Shown here in pieces: positions 25,251 to 38,270 of a DNA stretch of 64,000 nt. This DNA comes from Oxyruncus cristatus. Taxonomy: Eukaryota > Chordata > Aves > Passeriformes > Cotingidae. Numbering within the stretch: the stretch's first letter is position 1; every line of letters begins with the position of its first letter. A program made the position numbers and the translations under genes. The notes below the pieces were generated by a model. It made no database searches. It was not told where the DNA came from and saw nothing but the letters and a program-made list of their open reading frames with translations. The DNA is taken from NCBI GenBank assembly GCA_013399855.1, contig VXAY01005262.1:304767-368766 (forward strand). The letters run 5' to 3'.

Positions 25251-26299
25251 CTGGAGAGGGAGAAACAATTTAAATTTAGTAAAACATAAGGAATCAATGT
25301 ATACACAAAAAACTCACAGTATCATGAAAGACAGAAGATGTATACCAACCTCTACTTCCTAGAAAAGGCAAGCAGGAAAATAAAATAAAAAAAAGGAGAG
25401 AAAAAAATTACAGTTATCATAATGGGGCAAATTACTCACACAGAACAAAACAGCATTCAGAGGCCCTTTGCACTCATAAAGTAAAAATGCTATTCAAAAG
25501 TGTTACTCACTAGCATTTAAAATAAAAAATGTATTTCTCACAGTACCTATATAGGTAATGCTTCTAACACTGCTTTTGAAATGTTACAGTAGATTTCCTG
25601 TACTTTAACTTCTAAAATATTGAAAAGCTGAATTACATTTTCACTGAGTTTTCAAAAGTAAAGCTTAAAGTTGTCATCAATAAATACAGCGATCTTAAAG
25701 AATGATACACAAATTTTTGAAAAATGAGTATTTTGTTATGTAGCTTTCAATTGCATCAGTAAGATCTTTCATTAGGTAAGTCTAATTAGCTGTATTTTCT
25801 ACAAATCATCTTATAAACATAAAATATCTTCCTAATTATGTCATCAGCTATATTAGGCTACAATTTCAACGAGGAAAAACTTAAATAAATTGCAGAAATA
25901 AATTACAAATCCATAGCAGAGACAATAAATTGATCTGCACAGATCAGATAATACATGGCACAAGAAAATGACCGGAATTGTTTATAATTATGTTGTAATC
26001 TAACTGAATATTCTGTAGAACAAAATATTTAAAAGACTGTACCAATCATTTTAAGACTGCATAAATTAAGCCTCACAAACTGCAGTGGGTCTACTGTCAC
26101 ATCCAGCAGCTCCATCTACCTTGCTAAGAGACCACTGTAAAGAAACCTCAATTTATACAAAATTTAACTACTGGGAAAATGTGAGTCTCATGCAGTTCTC
26201 AAAGCCACAATCATAACTTAAAAATGATCAAGCATCAAACATGTCTTTGCAGGTACAAAACACTTGCTGTGTTTTAATAGTTAAAGATTTTTACCTCAA

Positions 26300-26390
26300 A
26301 TGAAAAGAAAAAAAACCAAACCAACCAAAAAAAACACCAAACAAAACCAAACAAAACAAATAAACAAAAAAAACCCCAACAAAATAACCA
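26300..26390. repeat. C/A-rich low-complexity tract
   Basis: aaaaccaaaccaaccaaaa-type sequence for about 90 bases, similar to 23995-24110. Confidence 0.8.
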
Positions 26391-26740
26391 CACCAATATT
26401 TCACTGATAATGTTTTATATAGTGCAAATGTTGTTATGGAGATGTGTGCTTTGAAAGAGAAAGAAGGAAGTGAGCAGAATCTGGAAGTGCAAAATTAACC
26501 GTATTTCTGTACCCATACTTACACGTTCCTATACTCTGATGCTGCACAGATTAACAATCTACGAATCAATGTATGTTATTTGCTTTTTTTATTATGTAAG
26601 TAATAAAAAAAATTTAAAGTAATAAAAAGTTTCCCAGGCCTATCAATTTTTGTTAATCACAAAAGAAATAAGCAGAAATTATTATTATGATAGTGTTTTC
26701 CAATTATTACTCCTAAGAGTAACTATGGAGATGTTATTCC

Positions 26741-26812
26741 TGCCGTGGTGTTCCGAACAGGCTCGAACAAGCGGTAACACAATGCTGTTCCATGAACACC
26801 ACCACAGTGGCA
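26741..26812. repeat. Imperfect hairpin, about 72 bp
   Basis: The left arm TGCCGTGGTGTTCCGAACAG (26741-26760) pairs with 26785-26812 through GAACAG, GTGGTGTTC and TGCC blocks, with a 6-base bulge and a small internal loop on the right arm. The terminal loop is about 24 bases. The block is GC-richer than its AT-rich surroundings. No function is assigned. Confidence 0.6.
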
Positions 26813-27467
26813 AAACTCACAATTCTTGAAAAAACATCAAAGTGGTTGATTCTCATTCCATTTCTACTAAATCAACAATGTTCGTTCACAATAAGCCCAT
26901 GTAGAAAATAGTGAAATATTAGATTAACTAGAACATAAAGCTATCAGAACAGAAGACCAGTCATTCCGAGTGAGACAAAAATCCCTTCTAAGGGAAAGCA
27001 GCCTGCATTTCGCTTAAGGAAGAATGTACAAGTGTGGTTTGTATAAATTACATATTTTCAAGTTGGCCTCCAACCAACCAGAATATAAATCAATTCTTGT
27101 TCATTTCTATACTGCAGACAACTCCACAGACCCCAAATATAATATCCCTCAGGCATTTACAGAAGTCTTGCTGACTTACTTCTGTCTACAAAACAACTTC
27201 ACACCTTTCTTGTTACCCTTCTCTGAATCTCTTCCAAGTCTGTTTTCTTGATAACTAGAATTGTGCAGAGCATTCAAGATGAAGTAGCATTACGGATCTC
27301 TACACAACTTCTACACACTATTTTGTTCTCTATTCTTCTCCTCATCATGTCTACCTCTCTCCTGTCTTTGCAGGCTAGGGGAGGGTGGTTTTCTTCTTTT
27401 TAATTGTCCTATAGTTTCAGTGGATTATGGTTTGCATGGAATTTTCTATCTTAAATCCAAAACATAT

Positions 27468-27487
27468 ATACCTATATATATATATAC
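27468..27487. repeat. (TA)n microsatellite
   Basis: Short interrupted tatata run: atatatacctatatatatat. Confidence 0.75.
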
Positions 27488-27588
27488 TGAATTTTCTAAA
27501 GAAGTAATTTTTCAAATCATCTGTTACTTAAATAAAGCCCATTATTGAATATGTTTAACAAAATTTCTATGTGCCTCTACAAACAAAA

Positions 27589-27653
27589 TTGTTCAGAACT
27601 GATTGTCAGATTAAGTAAGGGTTGTTTAGAATTGATTTTCAGATTAAATAAGG
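27589..27653. repeat. 33-bp tandem duplication, two diverged copies
   Basis: Copies start at 27589 (ttgttcagaactgattgtca) and 27622 (ttgtttagaattgattttca). Both continue gattaa-taagg. Confidence 0.85.
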
Positions 27654-28334
27654 AAATTGCTTCAATAAATTGTAGTTCCACAATTTTACAAGTATTCCTA
27701 AAGCTGTTTATCCTATCACATGGCTTCCTGTTACATTCAAACCTTTCCTAATCTTCAGTCAGTAAGTTTGATTATAATAACATTCAATATCCTCTGCAGA
27801 ATGTAATCAAGATCAAAATATAATTTACAAAGCCTCATTTTCATAATTTTAATATAAAAACCAGAATGAATGAATACATGGTTCTACCTCAGTGAAGGGT
27901 GAGTAGCATCACAGCATCTCTAGGTAAAGTATCCTTTAACAATATAAAAATGCAACAAGAAATGTCTCCTCAGCATCTCAAGACAGAGTCTCTGTTTTCT
28001 GAACTTCTTCAGGAGCTTCCTTGCCTTTGTCCCAAAGGTGTTAAAGGGTAAGTTGCAAAAGTATACAGAATAAAGTCACAAATTTGTACCAGTAACCACA
28101 TCATTTATCCAACACTTTCTAGTTAAAGGTATTCATACATTTTAAATAGAAAATTCATTCTTACTTCTCTACTTGAAACTATGTGAAATGTCAGTATTTC
28201 TTTCAAGTGTGTCCCTGCCCGAAAGATGCAAAGCACATCTAACAGCCATGGACGATGGATTTCAGTGGGTTTAATATCCATGCCTTAAAATTATGCATGT
28301 TTAAGCATTACGCTCATTCAGGGTCACAGTGATG

Positions 28335-28353
28335 AAGTGCTTTTTAAGCACTT
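28335..28353. repeat. Short perfect hairpin, 8-bp arms
   Basis: AAGTGCTT, loop TTT, AAGCACTT. It lies in a more complex block (about 28200-28385) that has no transposon signature. Confidence 0.7.
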
Positions 28354-29639
28354 AAGTTCATGCTGCAATTACTTACGCACTTTGAGACTAATATGATTTT
28401 TTCTTTTTCCTGAAAATATCTTACTGTAAAAAATTATCTATGTTATCTGAAAATCTGACCACCCTACAAAAAGAACAAAAAAAAAAGAAAAGCAGCTACA
28501 TGACCAAAAAAGCGGTTTAATCAGAAAAGATTGAAAAAAAAAAAAAGGTATTTTGTCTTAAAAACGTACTGCTTCTTTTTTGGACTTCAATATTCTTCTA
28601 TCTGAATTCCCACATTCTTAAAAAGCAGTTACTAGGTAAGCTTTACAAAATACACATTCAAGCACAGTAAAAGAGAAAAAAGCTCACTAAATAAGAATTT
28701 GTTATGCAGCACTTTCCATCTTTCAATAGAGATAGATCACTCTTCTTTCTTCTGTAGAGCATTTGTTACATCATTTCACTGATCTCTCCTCTGCAACATT
28801 TTCTGTAGATGTTGCCATACATTGCTTGAATTATTATCCAACAGATACCTATATTCTAAAGAACATAATGGTACATGGTAGATATGATGACTGACTCAGA
28901 GAACAGCAGGTGTCCAAGGGCAAGGAGTGCAGCTTCCTCACAAATGTTTTCAGACCAAGGTTGACCTGAAAAGCTGAATAAAGAAAACTCACCCCTTGTT
29001 TTGTATTCAGCATTTTAGCTGTAGTATGGCCTATACATTAAAAGGTTATATCTTAAAATCAAAGCTGATTTATAACAGAGACTTCACTGAAATTGAAGCA
29101 CTTTTCTGAATTTGTACTTATATTCCATCCAAGTACAATTTCACTGCTACAGCACAGGGATATTGTTAACCATGTGACTTACAAACTACCAATTTTAGAA
29201 AAAATCTAATAGGCAACTGTTCAAGGTCAGATACTGCTTCAAGAAACAATACTTCTAACAGTTACCAAAGCAGAAAAGAGACAAGATTTCCTGAACTTTA
29301 TTCAACACCAGACTTAATTCTGCCCATACAAAATTCCACTCAGATTTTATACAACTCACCATAATGCAAAAAATGAATTTTACTGCTGGCCTCCCTATTC
29401 CTCCATAGGGGTTTGGTTTGTTTTAACAAAGAAGAATGACACACTCTCATTTGTAGATGGACATGAAATCACATCTGACAATTTCAAAAGCAAAATTTGT
29501 CAGGTTGCACATGCTGCCTAGCAAAACTTAAAACCCACAGTTTAGATTTAGACTTTTTTTTTTCCCCCCTCGCTGCCATTAGCTATAAGACTATTTTGCT
29601 CTTTTTAATTTCAAGGAGTTCTTAATGGGTTTTCTATTC

Positions 29640-30960
29640 CAATTCTTATATCTGCATCTACTTGACACACATCTGCTTCTCCTCTGATGTAAAAATTCTT
29701 TACCTCTTTTAGGCTAGGTCTTCGCTATTTGGTAGATGTGCTATTTTCAGACTCCACTTCAACAAGCCAACTGAATTGGCTAACTATCCCATATTGCATC
29801 TCTCCACTTGCCTCAAGCTCATTTCTGCAATCTACTTGAGCTCACCAAGTATCTCCCCTTCTCGTCTTTGTACCTGTACAAGAGCACGGGTGTTGACTCA
29901 TCTGCCCCAAACCTTCCCAGTGACTCTGTAACATATTTCTGTATCCTAAGTCTCACTGAAAGAGGTGTGGTAGGGTTGTCATCTGATACATCTGGCCGAA
30001 CCTCTTCCAGTGCTGGAAAAAGAAAGCACCAAAAGTGTGCAGAAATTTTTTTTCCCTTATGTTTTACTTCAGGACCTTCAGTCCGATGTCAGCAACACTG
30101 TCATTGCACTACAAAGCCTTAAATTGCTGGTCACATGGAGAATGGTTACGGCAATATAAGGATGAGACACCAACAAAGCTGATATCATATGGGAAATCTA
30201 CCACCCCTAAACACTGCAGTTTCCTCAATAAACTGAGGGCCACAGAAAGCATACACAGAATAACTAGGATACTACAACCACATCTAATGAGATTACTACC
30301 CCAAAGCATAAATCGTAATGGAGGAAGTGTAAGTTGCACCAGGAAAATACGTGATGCTGATGTAGTGGGAAATCTTCACCCTGAAATCTGAACCAGTCTG
30401 GAACCCTCATCCAAGATGCAGATGTTATTCAGCAGCATGTGGATACCTACTTGCTTATCAGATGTCTTTTTTTTATCTCTGATGACCTGCACAGACATCT
30501 GATCTATCATAAGCCATATGAGCACTCTGTTGTATAAATGTAGAGTGTTGGTTTAGTCAGTTAACTGCAGGACAGCGCCCACATAAGAAGAGAGATACCA
30601 CACTCTCCAGTACCACATTTACTACCACAGCATCTTATGTATCTCAGAACATCTGTGAAGGCAAGAAGCCTGGATGGACCACATGCTTTTTAGCACATTT
30701 TCTATTAATTGTCTCAGATTCATTCAACAGGTTGTTTGATCTGCTGGACAGCATGTGCATATCTTATGTGATGACACCTAGCTACAGATCTGCAGTAGAA
30801 ATAGGAGCAGAACTAGTTCCAGGAAGGCAAGGGCTGTTTGTCTAGCAAATTTTTTGGCACAATACTTTCTTCTCAACAGGACGTCCCTCTTCTCATCAAC
30901 TGAAATATGCTTGCCATGAAGCCACCTTTGAGAACTGCACAGAGCAGGAACCCTTCTTTA
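29640..30960. other. Segment of mildly raised complexity, unidentified
   Basis: Compared with its surroundings this stretch has fewer homopolymers and several overlapping open frames (29808-30122 plus, 30035-30391 plus, 30109-30339 minus). None translates to a recognisable domain, and no transposon ends are visible. No gene is called. Confidence 0.3.
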
Positions 30961-31329
30961 GTGAATCAAGGTTTAATAAAAACACAATCACATTTATTAC
31001 ACAGACTTAGGAAATTGGAAGAAAAAAAGTCCAGAAGATATTTACAGGCTAGCAAAAAGGTGACTGCTGCCAGATTTGACTCCATATCCCCAGATTAAAT
31101 CTACCATTAGAAATACAATTAGTTTAGCCAAAACCATCAAAAGTAGTTCAGTGCACAAAGCACCTCAGATATAGACAAAGGCAGTGGCCCTTCACATTAG
31201 CAATCCTGGGAATCAAGAATTCAAGATCGCTAAGACTACAATCTTAAAAATCAGTTTAGTAACTAAAAAAACCAATGTGAGAAAAACTCCAAAATAATGA
31301 ACCACCACAGAGGTAATATCAGCATTGCT

Positions 31330-31720
31330 CCTCCGGTAGAGAAAGACCCAAACACCTGCAGGCAAGATTGAGCCTTGCAGCAAAACTCTTTTCCTGCTTG
31401 TTTGGCACCCAGCCTCCATGAGTGGGGTGCTGGAGTGACATGTGAAAGGACACTAGCTTGTTGTAGAGTGCCAGCCTCTGGGGAGGCTGATGTCAGCTTC
31501 CTCCGCTGCTCCAGCCCCTGGGCTGTGCCACCCCCGAGGCCTGTATTCTTGGGGCCAGCAAAGCACAATTAGAATCAATAGCTCCTTCCAGTGACTCTGG
31601 CACCGAGCTCCACACATTTAATGTTTATCCCGCTCCCTTTCTTTGCCTCACGTTTCTAGTACCATTATGAGGCTAGGCAAGGAGCCACCACTTGTCAGCC
31701 TTCTCCCTCTGTTGCATAGA
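31330..31720. other. GC-richer island of unknown origin
   Basis: This stretch is clearly richer in G and C than the flanking intron, with blocks such as cctctggggaggctgatgtc, ccagcccctgggctgtgcca and a CG-containing cccccgaggcctg. Open frames cross it on both strands (for example 31263-31568 minus, 101 codons), but the translations resemble nothing I know. No LTR ends, CR1 motifs or target duplications were found. It may be an unrecognised transposon remnant or a retrocopied transcript. Confidence 0.4.
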
Positions 31721-34700
31721 TCTCATTCAGTGAGATTTCTGCAGATGCTGTCTATTTGGTACTAGCAGTGCTGCTAACAGTACATTCGAATAGATCAGTA
31801 TTGAAATCACTCACCAAGAAATACCAAATACTCACCAAAGCGTATATTCAGAAATACTGAGAAAAACTGAAAACATTTTGAAAAGGAAAGAATTCATATC
31901 AAAGTATGAACCCTAAAAGCTTCTAAATCCCAGTAAAATTTAAAATACTGTTTCTTTGTTCTTGTCTCTTACTTCTCATTATGAATTAAAGAATAATGAA
32001 CCATCTTTTCAGTACAAACAGAAATGAAAAATTTTGGTCACGTTCCTCCTATTATGATGTCTAGATTCAGCTTCTGAGGAGGGCCTTACAACAGGTTTGT
32101 TGGACAATAGGAGCGGTAGATGACACAGTTTGAGAGGAAAAAATAGATGATGCATGTGAGGTAAAAGGCTATCTGTGGGACTTTCACATCCCTGTTCAGA
32201 AGGGTTGCTGCTCCATTCCTCAGATGCCCCTTCACTAATACACAAGCTCTAGGCACAGGGGCAAAAATTAATCCATGACCTTTGTATATAATACCACAGT
32301 ACAGCCAAGAGTGGCAGAACAGCAACAGGCCATACAGAGAGATAAGATCACAACAATGGGGCTGGAGAGAATTGACCTAGGTGTGTTGAAAGAGATTGAC
32401 AATATGATTGTGAGACTATGGTTTGTATCTACAAAAAAAATGGTGAACTGTATAAGGGCATCTCTGGGAACTGGTATAAACAGTTAACATCTTAAAAAAT
32501 AAAAGGTAAGAAAGAAATACTCTGCGCAGACCCATCAAGGATGTACAGTTCTTGACCAGCCAGACTGACTGGAGCTGTCTTGTCTTTTTTTTTTTCCTCT
32601 TCTCCCCTCCACCTCTCTTTGTATAATGGAGACATAAACAATAAAATGTAGCTAATAAAAATTGTTGTATCATTTTCAGGACAGAAGTCCTAAAATATGT
32701 GAAGTACACACAGAGGGCACAAAGACAGTAACAGTTTAGGTTTTAAGGGTCTAGTAAGTGTCAAAGAAAGGTACTTGCAAAGCCTTTGGCACTTACGTAG
32801 TTTTTGGACAACATTTTATACCTGCATCTGACAACAGCAAGGGGGGGAAAAAAAGTGCTACTCATCAACTCATTCAAGAAGGTGAAAATTTTTGTCTTTT
32901 TAGCATCTCAAGGATAAAAAACTGGAATCAGTTACAAAACAGATACCACAATTTTGTTGACTTTTTGTTCATTTTTCAGTCTGGAGAAAATTCATTACAA
33001 AGATAATCCTGAGATCTGCCATATCATGGCACTCACACAGATAGAATTTTGGTATGTTTCTCCAAGCAGAGAAAAAAAAAAAAAGTCTCTTATGTCAAGG
33101 CTCAGAACAATGTTCTAGGCTACTTCTCATTGCCATGGAGACAGAGAACACCCTAGTGTGAAAACAGTCCAAAATGGAAGAAATTAAGGAATACAAAATA
33201 TTATGAGAGAGGAATTACACCACAATTATCATTACAAAGCAAGTAAGAACAGATGTGGCAACAGAAAATGGGACGGAAGGAAAACCACGGGTTTAAAAAA
33301 TGTTTACAACTTAATTGAAGGAAGCAGTTAATATTATTGGTCTCAGTTTAGAAGAGTTGCACAGATTTTAAGAAAATAATTAGTAGCTATTTTTATATGA
33401 CCTGTACAATTTTTTTCTGAGAAAAATATCCCTTTTAAGCAAGCCGAGGACTTCTAAAAAATCAATACCTGAACTTAGAATTTGTGAAGACATAAACTAC
33501 ACTTCAGAATCTGTAATTAAACCAGTGATAAAGATGTTAATTCAATGTTCTTTGTGAATACTAACACTGGATGATTATTTTAATGTCAAGCCTACGCAGC
33601 TTGTATCAGGTGGGGAAAAATACTGTAAACTGGATAGATCCACAGACAGTAAAGACAGTAAAAATAGAAAAATACATATTGCTAAAATAATATGAAGGAA
33701 ATTTATATGCATATATATTGATTTCAGAAATTTGTATCACTTCAGAAACTCCATCATTATAAAAATAAACCGTGGTAGATGCTATTGTTGTTAAAACTAC
33801 TCATAATGTAACCAAATTACTCTTTGATTCAAGACAGGATTCAAGATTTCTCAACAGTTATGTCCTAATCTATCAATAAAAAGCATCAACGTCAATGCAT
33901 TCTTATGCCTTCTTGCTCCTAGTGGCCCTACTGCAAACATGGAACTTACAGAGATGGTCAATGATACAGAAGCGTAAAAATATCACATGAATCATCAAAC
34001 TGCATGAATATAAAATGCCAAGTTAAAGAAAAATGAACCAGAAAAAACAGTCACTACAACTGCTTGAGAAAAACAGTACATTTTTAACACACACTTTCTT
34101 TCTACTGCCACTGTATTTCATCATTTTCATATAATCAAACAATTAATAATACACATGTATCTTCTGACACATGGCATTAACATGTTTTACTGATATTGAG
34201 CAAGAATAGGTTTTTAGGATGTGTAAGAGAACACCATTAAATGCACATGGAATTTCCTAAATAAAAATTTAAAAAGTCAACTTGAAAGATAAAAGAAGTG
34301 CACTGTGAATTTTAACAAGATAACTCATTTCAACCAGATCATCAGATATCTGACACTAAATATGGTACACTCATGTACCATAGCTGGATTTTAGTGGCTA
34401 AAATACATATAATCGTATTCATTGAGAAATGTTACTGTAGTTATCTTACAGACCCTGACTCTGACAAAACTTGTCAAATACCTTCTCCAGGTTTTTAGGG
34501 AAATCATTTTGTCTTCTAGCAACTGGTAAGAAATTACTTGGTCACTCTAGCAGGAAATGAAGTGATACAATTCAAATTTTTAACTTTTGCCACTCTGTTT
34601 GCTCAGGTCCAAGTGCTTCCATTATGGGTGACAAATAAAAAAAAATTCAAACAGTACTTTCTTATTTTTAATTTGCATTGTTTCACAACCTTTTATATAA

Positions 34701-34742
34701 CTTAGAAAGCAAAAGCTGGTGTTTCCCCTTCCTTTGTGGTAC

Positions 34743-34774
34743 CTAAGGATATGCAGAATACTGCATATCCTTAG
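34743..34774. repeat. Perfect inverted repeat, 14-bp arms, 4-base loop
   Basis: CTAAGGATATGCAG (34743-34756), loop AATA, then CTGCATATCCTTAG (34761-34774). The pairing is perfect and does not extend outward. Confidence 0.9.
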
Positions 34775-35860
34775 ATGCTGGGGCAGAGGTCACACCCTTA
34801 CTCAAGTGTCAAAGTGAGTGAATTCCATTTCAATATCCCAGAATTTGATATATGGATGCAAAAGGGAACAGAGTAGAATCAGTTTCTATAGAAAAGTACA
34901 TACTTGATAGTAAGCTGTGTCCAAGTCCTACATGAAGTAAGGCCCTATACTCGCAAGCAAACTGAATTATATCATCACTCTTTTTGTTTCTTTTTTTAAC
35001 AGAGCACAGAAATCACAAGACATTAATCTAACATGAAATCCATGCTAAGTCATGCATGTGCTGCTTTACAGATGTCCACAACTGAAAACATTTCTTTCAC
35101 AGTCTGTAAATGCTGCTGTTTCTTAAAGAGAGAAAGGTATGAACACTGAGAGGACTAAATAGTTGTGATAAAAAAATGCAGAAGGAAATCCTTTTTAATT
35201 CCTTTCACTTGGAATATTGTTGCTACCTTTGCCCTCTCTAAGGGAAAAGTTCATTTACTTACAATGCAGAGTTTACAACTTACGAATTAACAAAGCCCGA
35301 CACTAAGTAGTGAGAAATTTACAAATCTAGTAGTAAAGTGTGAAAATACATTACATGTCTGGATTAAATGCCTTGAGTAGGTTACTACATGTGCCTTTGG
35401 TCAATCTTTCATAGAAATAGAGGGAGACACATAAATTTTCCCAACCACTGGGCACTGAAAAAATAAAAGAGATGATAATATTACTAGTTAACATTAAACC
35501 ATTTGATACTTTAAATGAGAAATACTATGAATATATGGAAGTGTTCAAAACTTCACCACAAGAATGAGAAAAGATTTTTACCTTTTATACTGCCAACACG
35601 TTTTGTTGTATTTTTCAACGTAAGTTATGTAGCTACAAAATCTGTAACTGGGAAGAGATCCTGACTGGAAAAAGCTTAAATCAATTTCCTGTATCTTCTG
35701 TGACTCCCTTGTACGGCCAGTCTGTATTACAGCAAAATCTTTTGCTCCATCAGTTTGGCACAAACCCACAAGTCAGTTGCAGATAACACATGAAACAATA
35801 GGATGGAAAAAGCACTTTCCTTTCATCAAAGCAAAATTGGGTTTGTGTATATACGTGTGG

Positions 35861-35906
35861 ATATATATATACACACACACACGCACATATGTACACACAC
35901 ATATAT
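35861..35906. repeat. 46-bp (AT)n(AC)n(AT)n compound microsatellite
   Basis: Uninterrupted purine-pyrimidine alternation: atatatatatacacacacac, then acgcacatatgtacacacac and atatat. It is preceded by gtgtatatacgtgtgg, also alternating. Confidence 0.9.
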
Positions 35907-37339
35907 TTCTACAGGTAATAGATCATACACCAAATATTTATCATTTATTTATATTAAGCATAGGTTTTTAATTAAATATCAGTGATGCATATATAGCTTC
36001 CACAACTCAGAACTGATTATAAATAGCTCTGTTCATACCAACTTTTTCAAAACAGGCTATTTACCAGCACCTCATAATCCCTAATTTATTCCCAGACCAG
36101 TATTATTATTATTTTCTACCTCTAATTTTTTGCTGTTTATAGAGTCCTTTTTTCACTGTATCTGCATGTACACTAATCTGCAGCACACAAAAGTTTAACT
36201 GTATATTTTAGAAGTGATATCTTAATTTCCAGCAAAACTACTACAGCGTAGTATCTAACAAGGGAGCAAGAATGATTATAAGACAATCTCTGTACTAAAA
36301 ATTTAGGTTGTATTTCATATTTGAACAAAATAAGAATCTGAACTGGAATATTTTTCAAGTGATTTACTTTAGCTATTTCACAAGATCAAAGACACTGCTA
36401 TTCCTATCTTTAAAAAAATATAAATGACATTGTAAAAGCTCCCTCAAAACTATTCTGTCAGTATATATTGACATGGAACAATCTATTTTCCTTAATGGAA
36501 CCAAATCTGTTTCCTCTTGGCTTAATCTATGGATTTAATTATATGAAATAAAGCATTTCCAGGGACAAGAAACAATGTTCTTCAGTCTCATTCAGTAAAT
36601 GAAAAATGATACAGCATCCTCCAACGCAAAGGAAAAAAGTCATCAGTTACACATACTGATAAGCATAGAACAGCATGAAAAGGCCTTCTCCTCAGTTCTA
36701 ATGGATTATCAGAGTCCAGAAATCAAAAGGAAAAAGTCAATTTTGCTGGAACTGAGTATGTGCAATTGCTAGTCACCTGCATCTTCTCAACCAGTTCACA
36801 AGGTTGGCAGTTACAGTCCAGAGAGAAACACGTTCACAGAGGATCATTTATAAGACGGACTAAAATGTTTTAGTGTTGAGAAATTTAAATTCATTTCACT
36901 GCTGCAGCACCCACATCAAGGCCATTTACCATATATTTCTCCAAGATCAGAAGGCCTTTATGTGTCTGAAAGTACTGTCTTGAAGACTGTTAACTGGGGT
37001 ATTTTGTGTGCCTTAGCTTGACTAAGGAAAGTTGACAAACAAAAGAAAATATACAGCAGTTGAAGAAAGAAATTACAAAAAAATACTTGGCAGTAATTGA
37101 ACTCTTCAAGAAGTAAGAGAGCTTTGCAGGCAGTAAAGTCTCAGTTTTGCTGTTTAAAGTCTCTAAAATGTCTCATGTATTTGTGCTTATAGAGAAAAAC
37201 TAATCGTTCCTTTTAAGGACCGTGTCTCACTAGAAATGCCTAAGACTTATCTCGGGCTTATCTCTTATCTCTTACATTCTGAGCACAAAGTAGAAAAACT
37301 GGCATAGACACATTTATTCTTCCAAATCTGAGACACTTT

Positions 37340-38270
37340 TATAGAATCATTAAGGCTGGAAAAGACTTCTAAGACTATAGAGTCCAACCTTTGATCTAGA
37401 ACCGAGCACTAAGTGTCACATCCAGTCATTTCTTGAACACTTCCAGGGATGGTGACTGCACCACTTCCCTGGGCAGCCCATTCCAGTGCTTAACCATTCT
37501 CTCAGTGAAAAAATTCTTCCTTATGTCAAACTCAAACCTACCCTGGCACCGTTTGTGGCCATTTCCTCTTGTACTGCCACTAATTAGCCAGGAGAAGAGA
37601 TCGACCCCCAGCTTTCCACAACCTCCTCTCTGGTAGCTGTCGAGACCAGGCTCATTTTCTCCAGACTAAATAACCCCAACTCCCTCAGCCGCTCCTCATA
37701 AGAGTTGTGCTGCAGACCCTTAACCAGATGCATTGTCCTTCTCTGGACATGCTCCAGCACCCCAATGTCCTTCCTGTAGTGAGGGGCCCAGAACTGAACA
37801 CAGGACTCGAGGTACAGCCTCACCAGTGCCAAGTACAGGGGGAAAATCACTGCCCTGGTCCTGCTGGCCACACTATTTCTGATAAAAGCCAGGATGTCAT
37901 TGGCCTTCCTGACACCTGGGCACACTGCTGGCTCATGTTCAGCTGTCAACCAGCTGTCAATCGGCACCTCCAAGTCCTTTTCTGGGCAGCTTTCCAGCCG
38001 CTCTGCCCCAAGCCTGTGGCACTGCCTGCAGTTGTTGTGACCTAAGGGCAGGACCCAGCACTTGGCTTTGCTGAAACTCAATTGGCCTCAGCCCATTGAT
38101 TCAGCCTGTTCAGATACCTCTGCAGAGCCTTCCTACCCTACAGCAGATGAACATTCCTGCCCAGCTGAGTGTCATTTAAGAACTTCCCAAGCTGCACTGG
38201 ATCCCCTTGTCCAGATCATCAAAACAGGCCTGGCCCTAATACTGAGCAGTGGGGAACACCTGGGGACTGT
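37340..38270 (-). mobile_element. CR1 LINE fragment, about 930 bp: reverse-transcriptase C-terminus and 3' UTR
   Basis: The 3' end is at the low coordinate (tatagaatcattaaggctgg). On the minus strand an open stretch at 37584-38081 carries CR1 ORF2 pieces such as [39 protein letters not shown] and [12 protein letters not shown]. The frame then shifts, because about 16 bases are missing compared with the related copy at 50739-51330. Sequence up to about 38270 (tactgagcagtggggaacac) still matches the reverse complement of CR1 upstream of this region. It is the longest CR1 relic in the window and is not functional. Confidence 0.92.
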
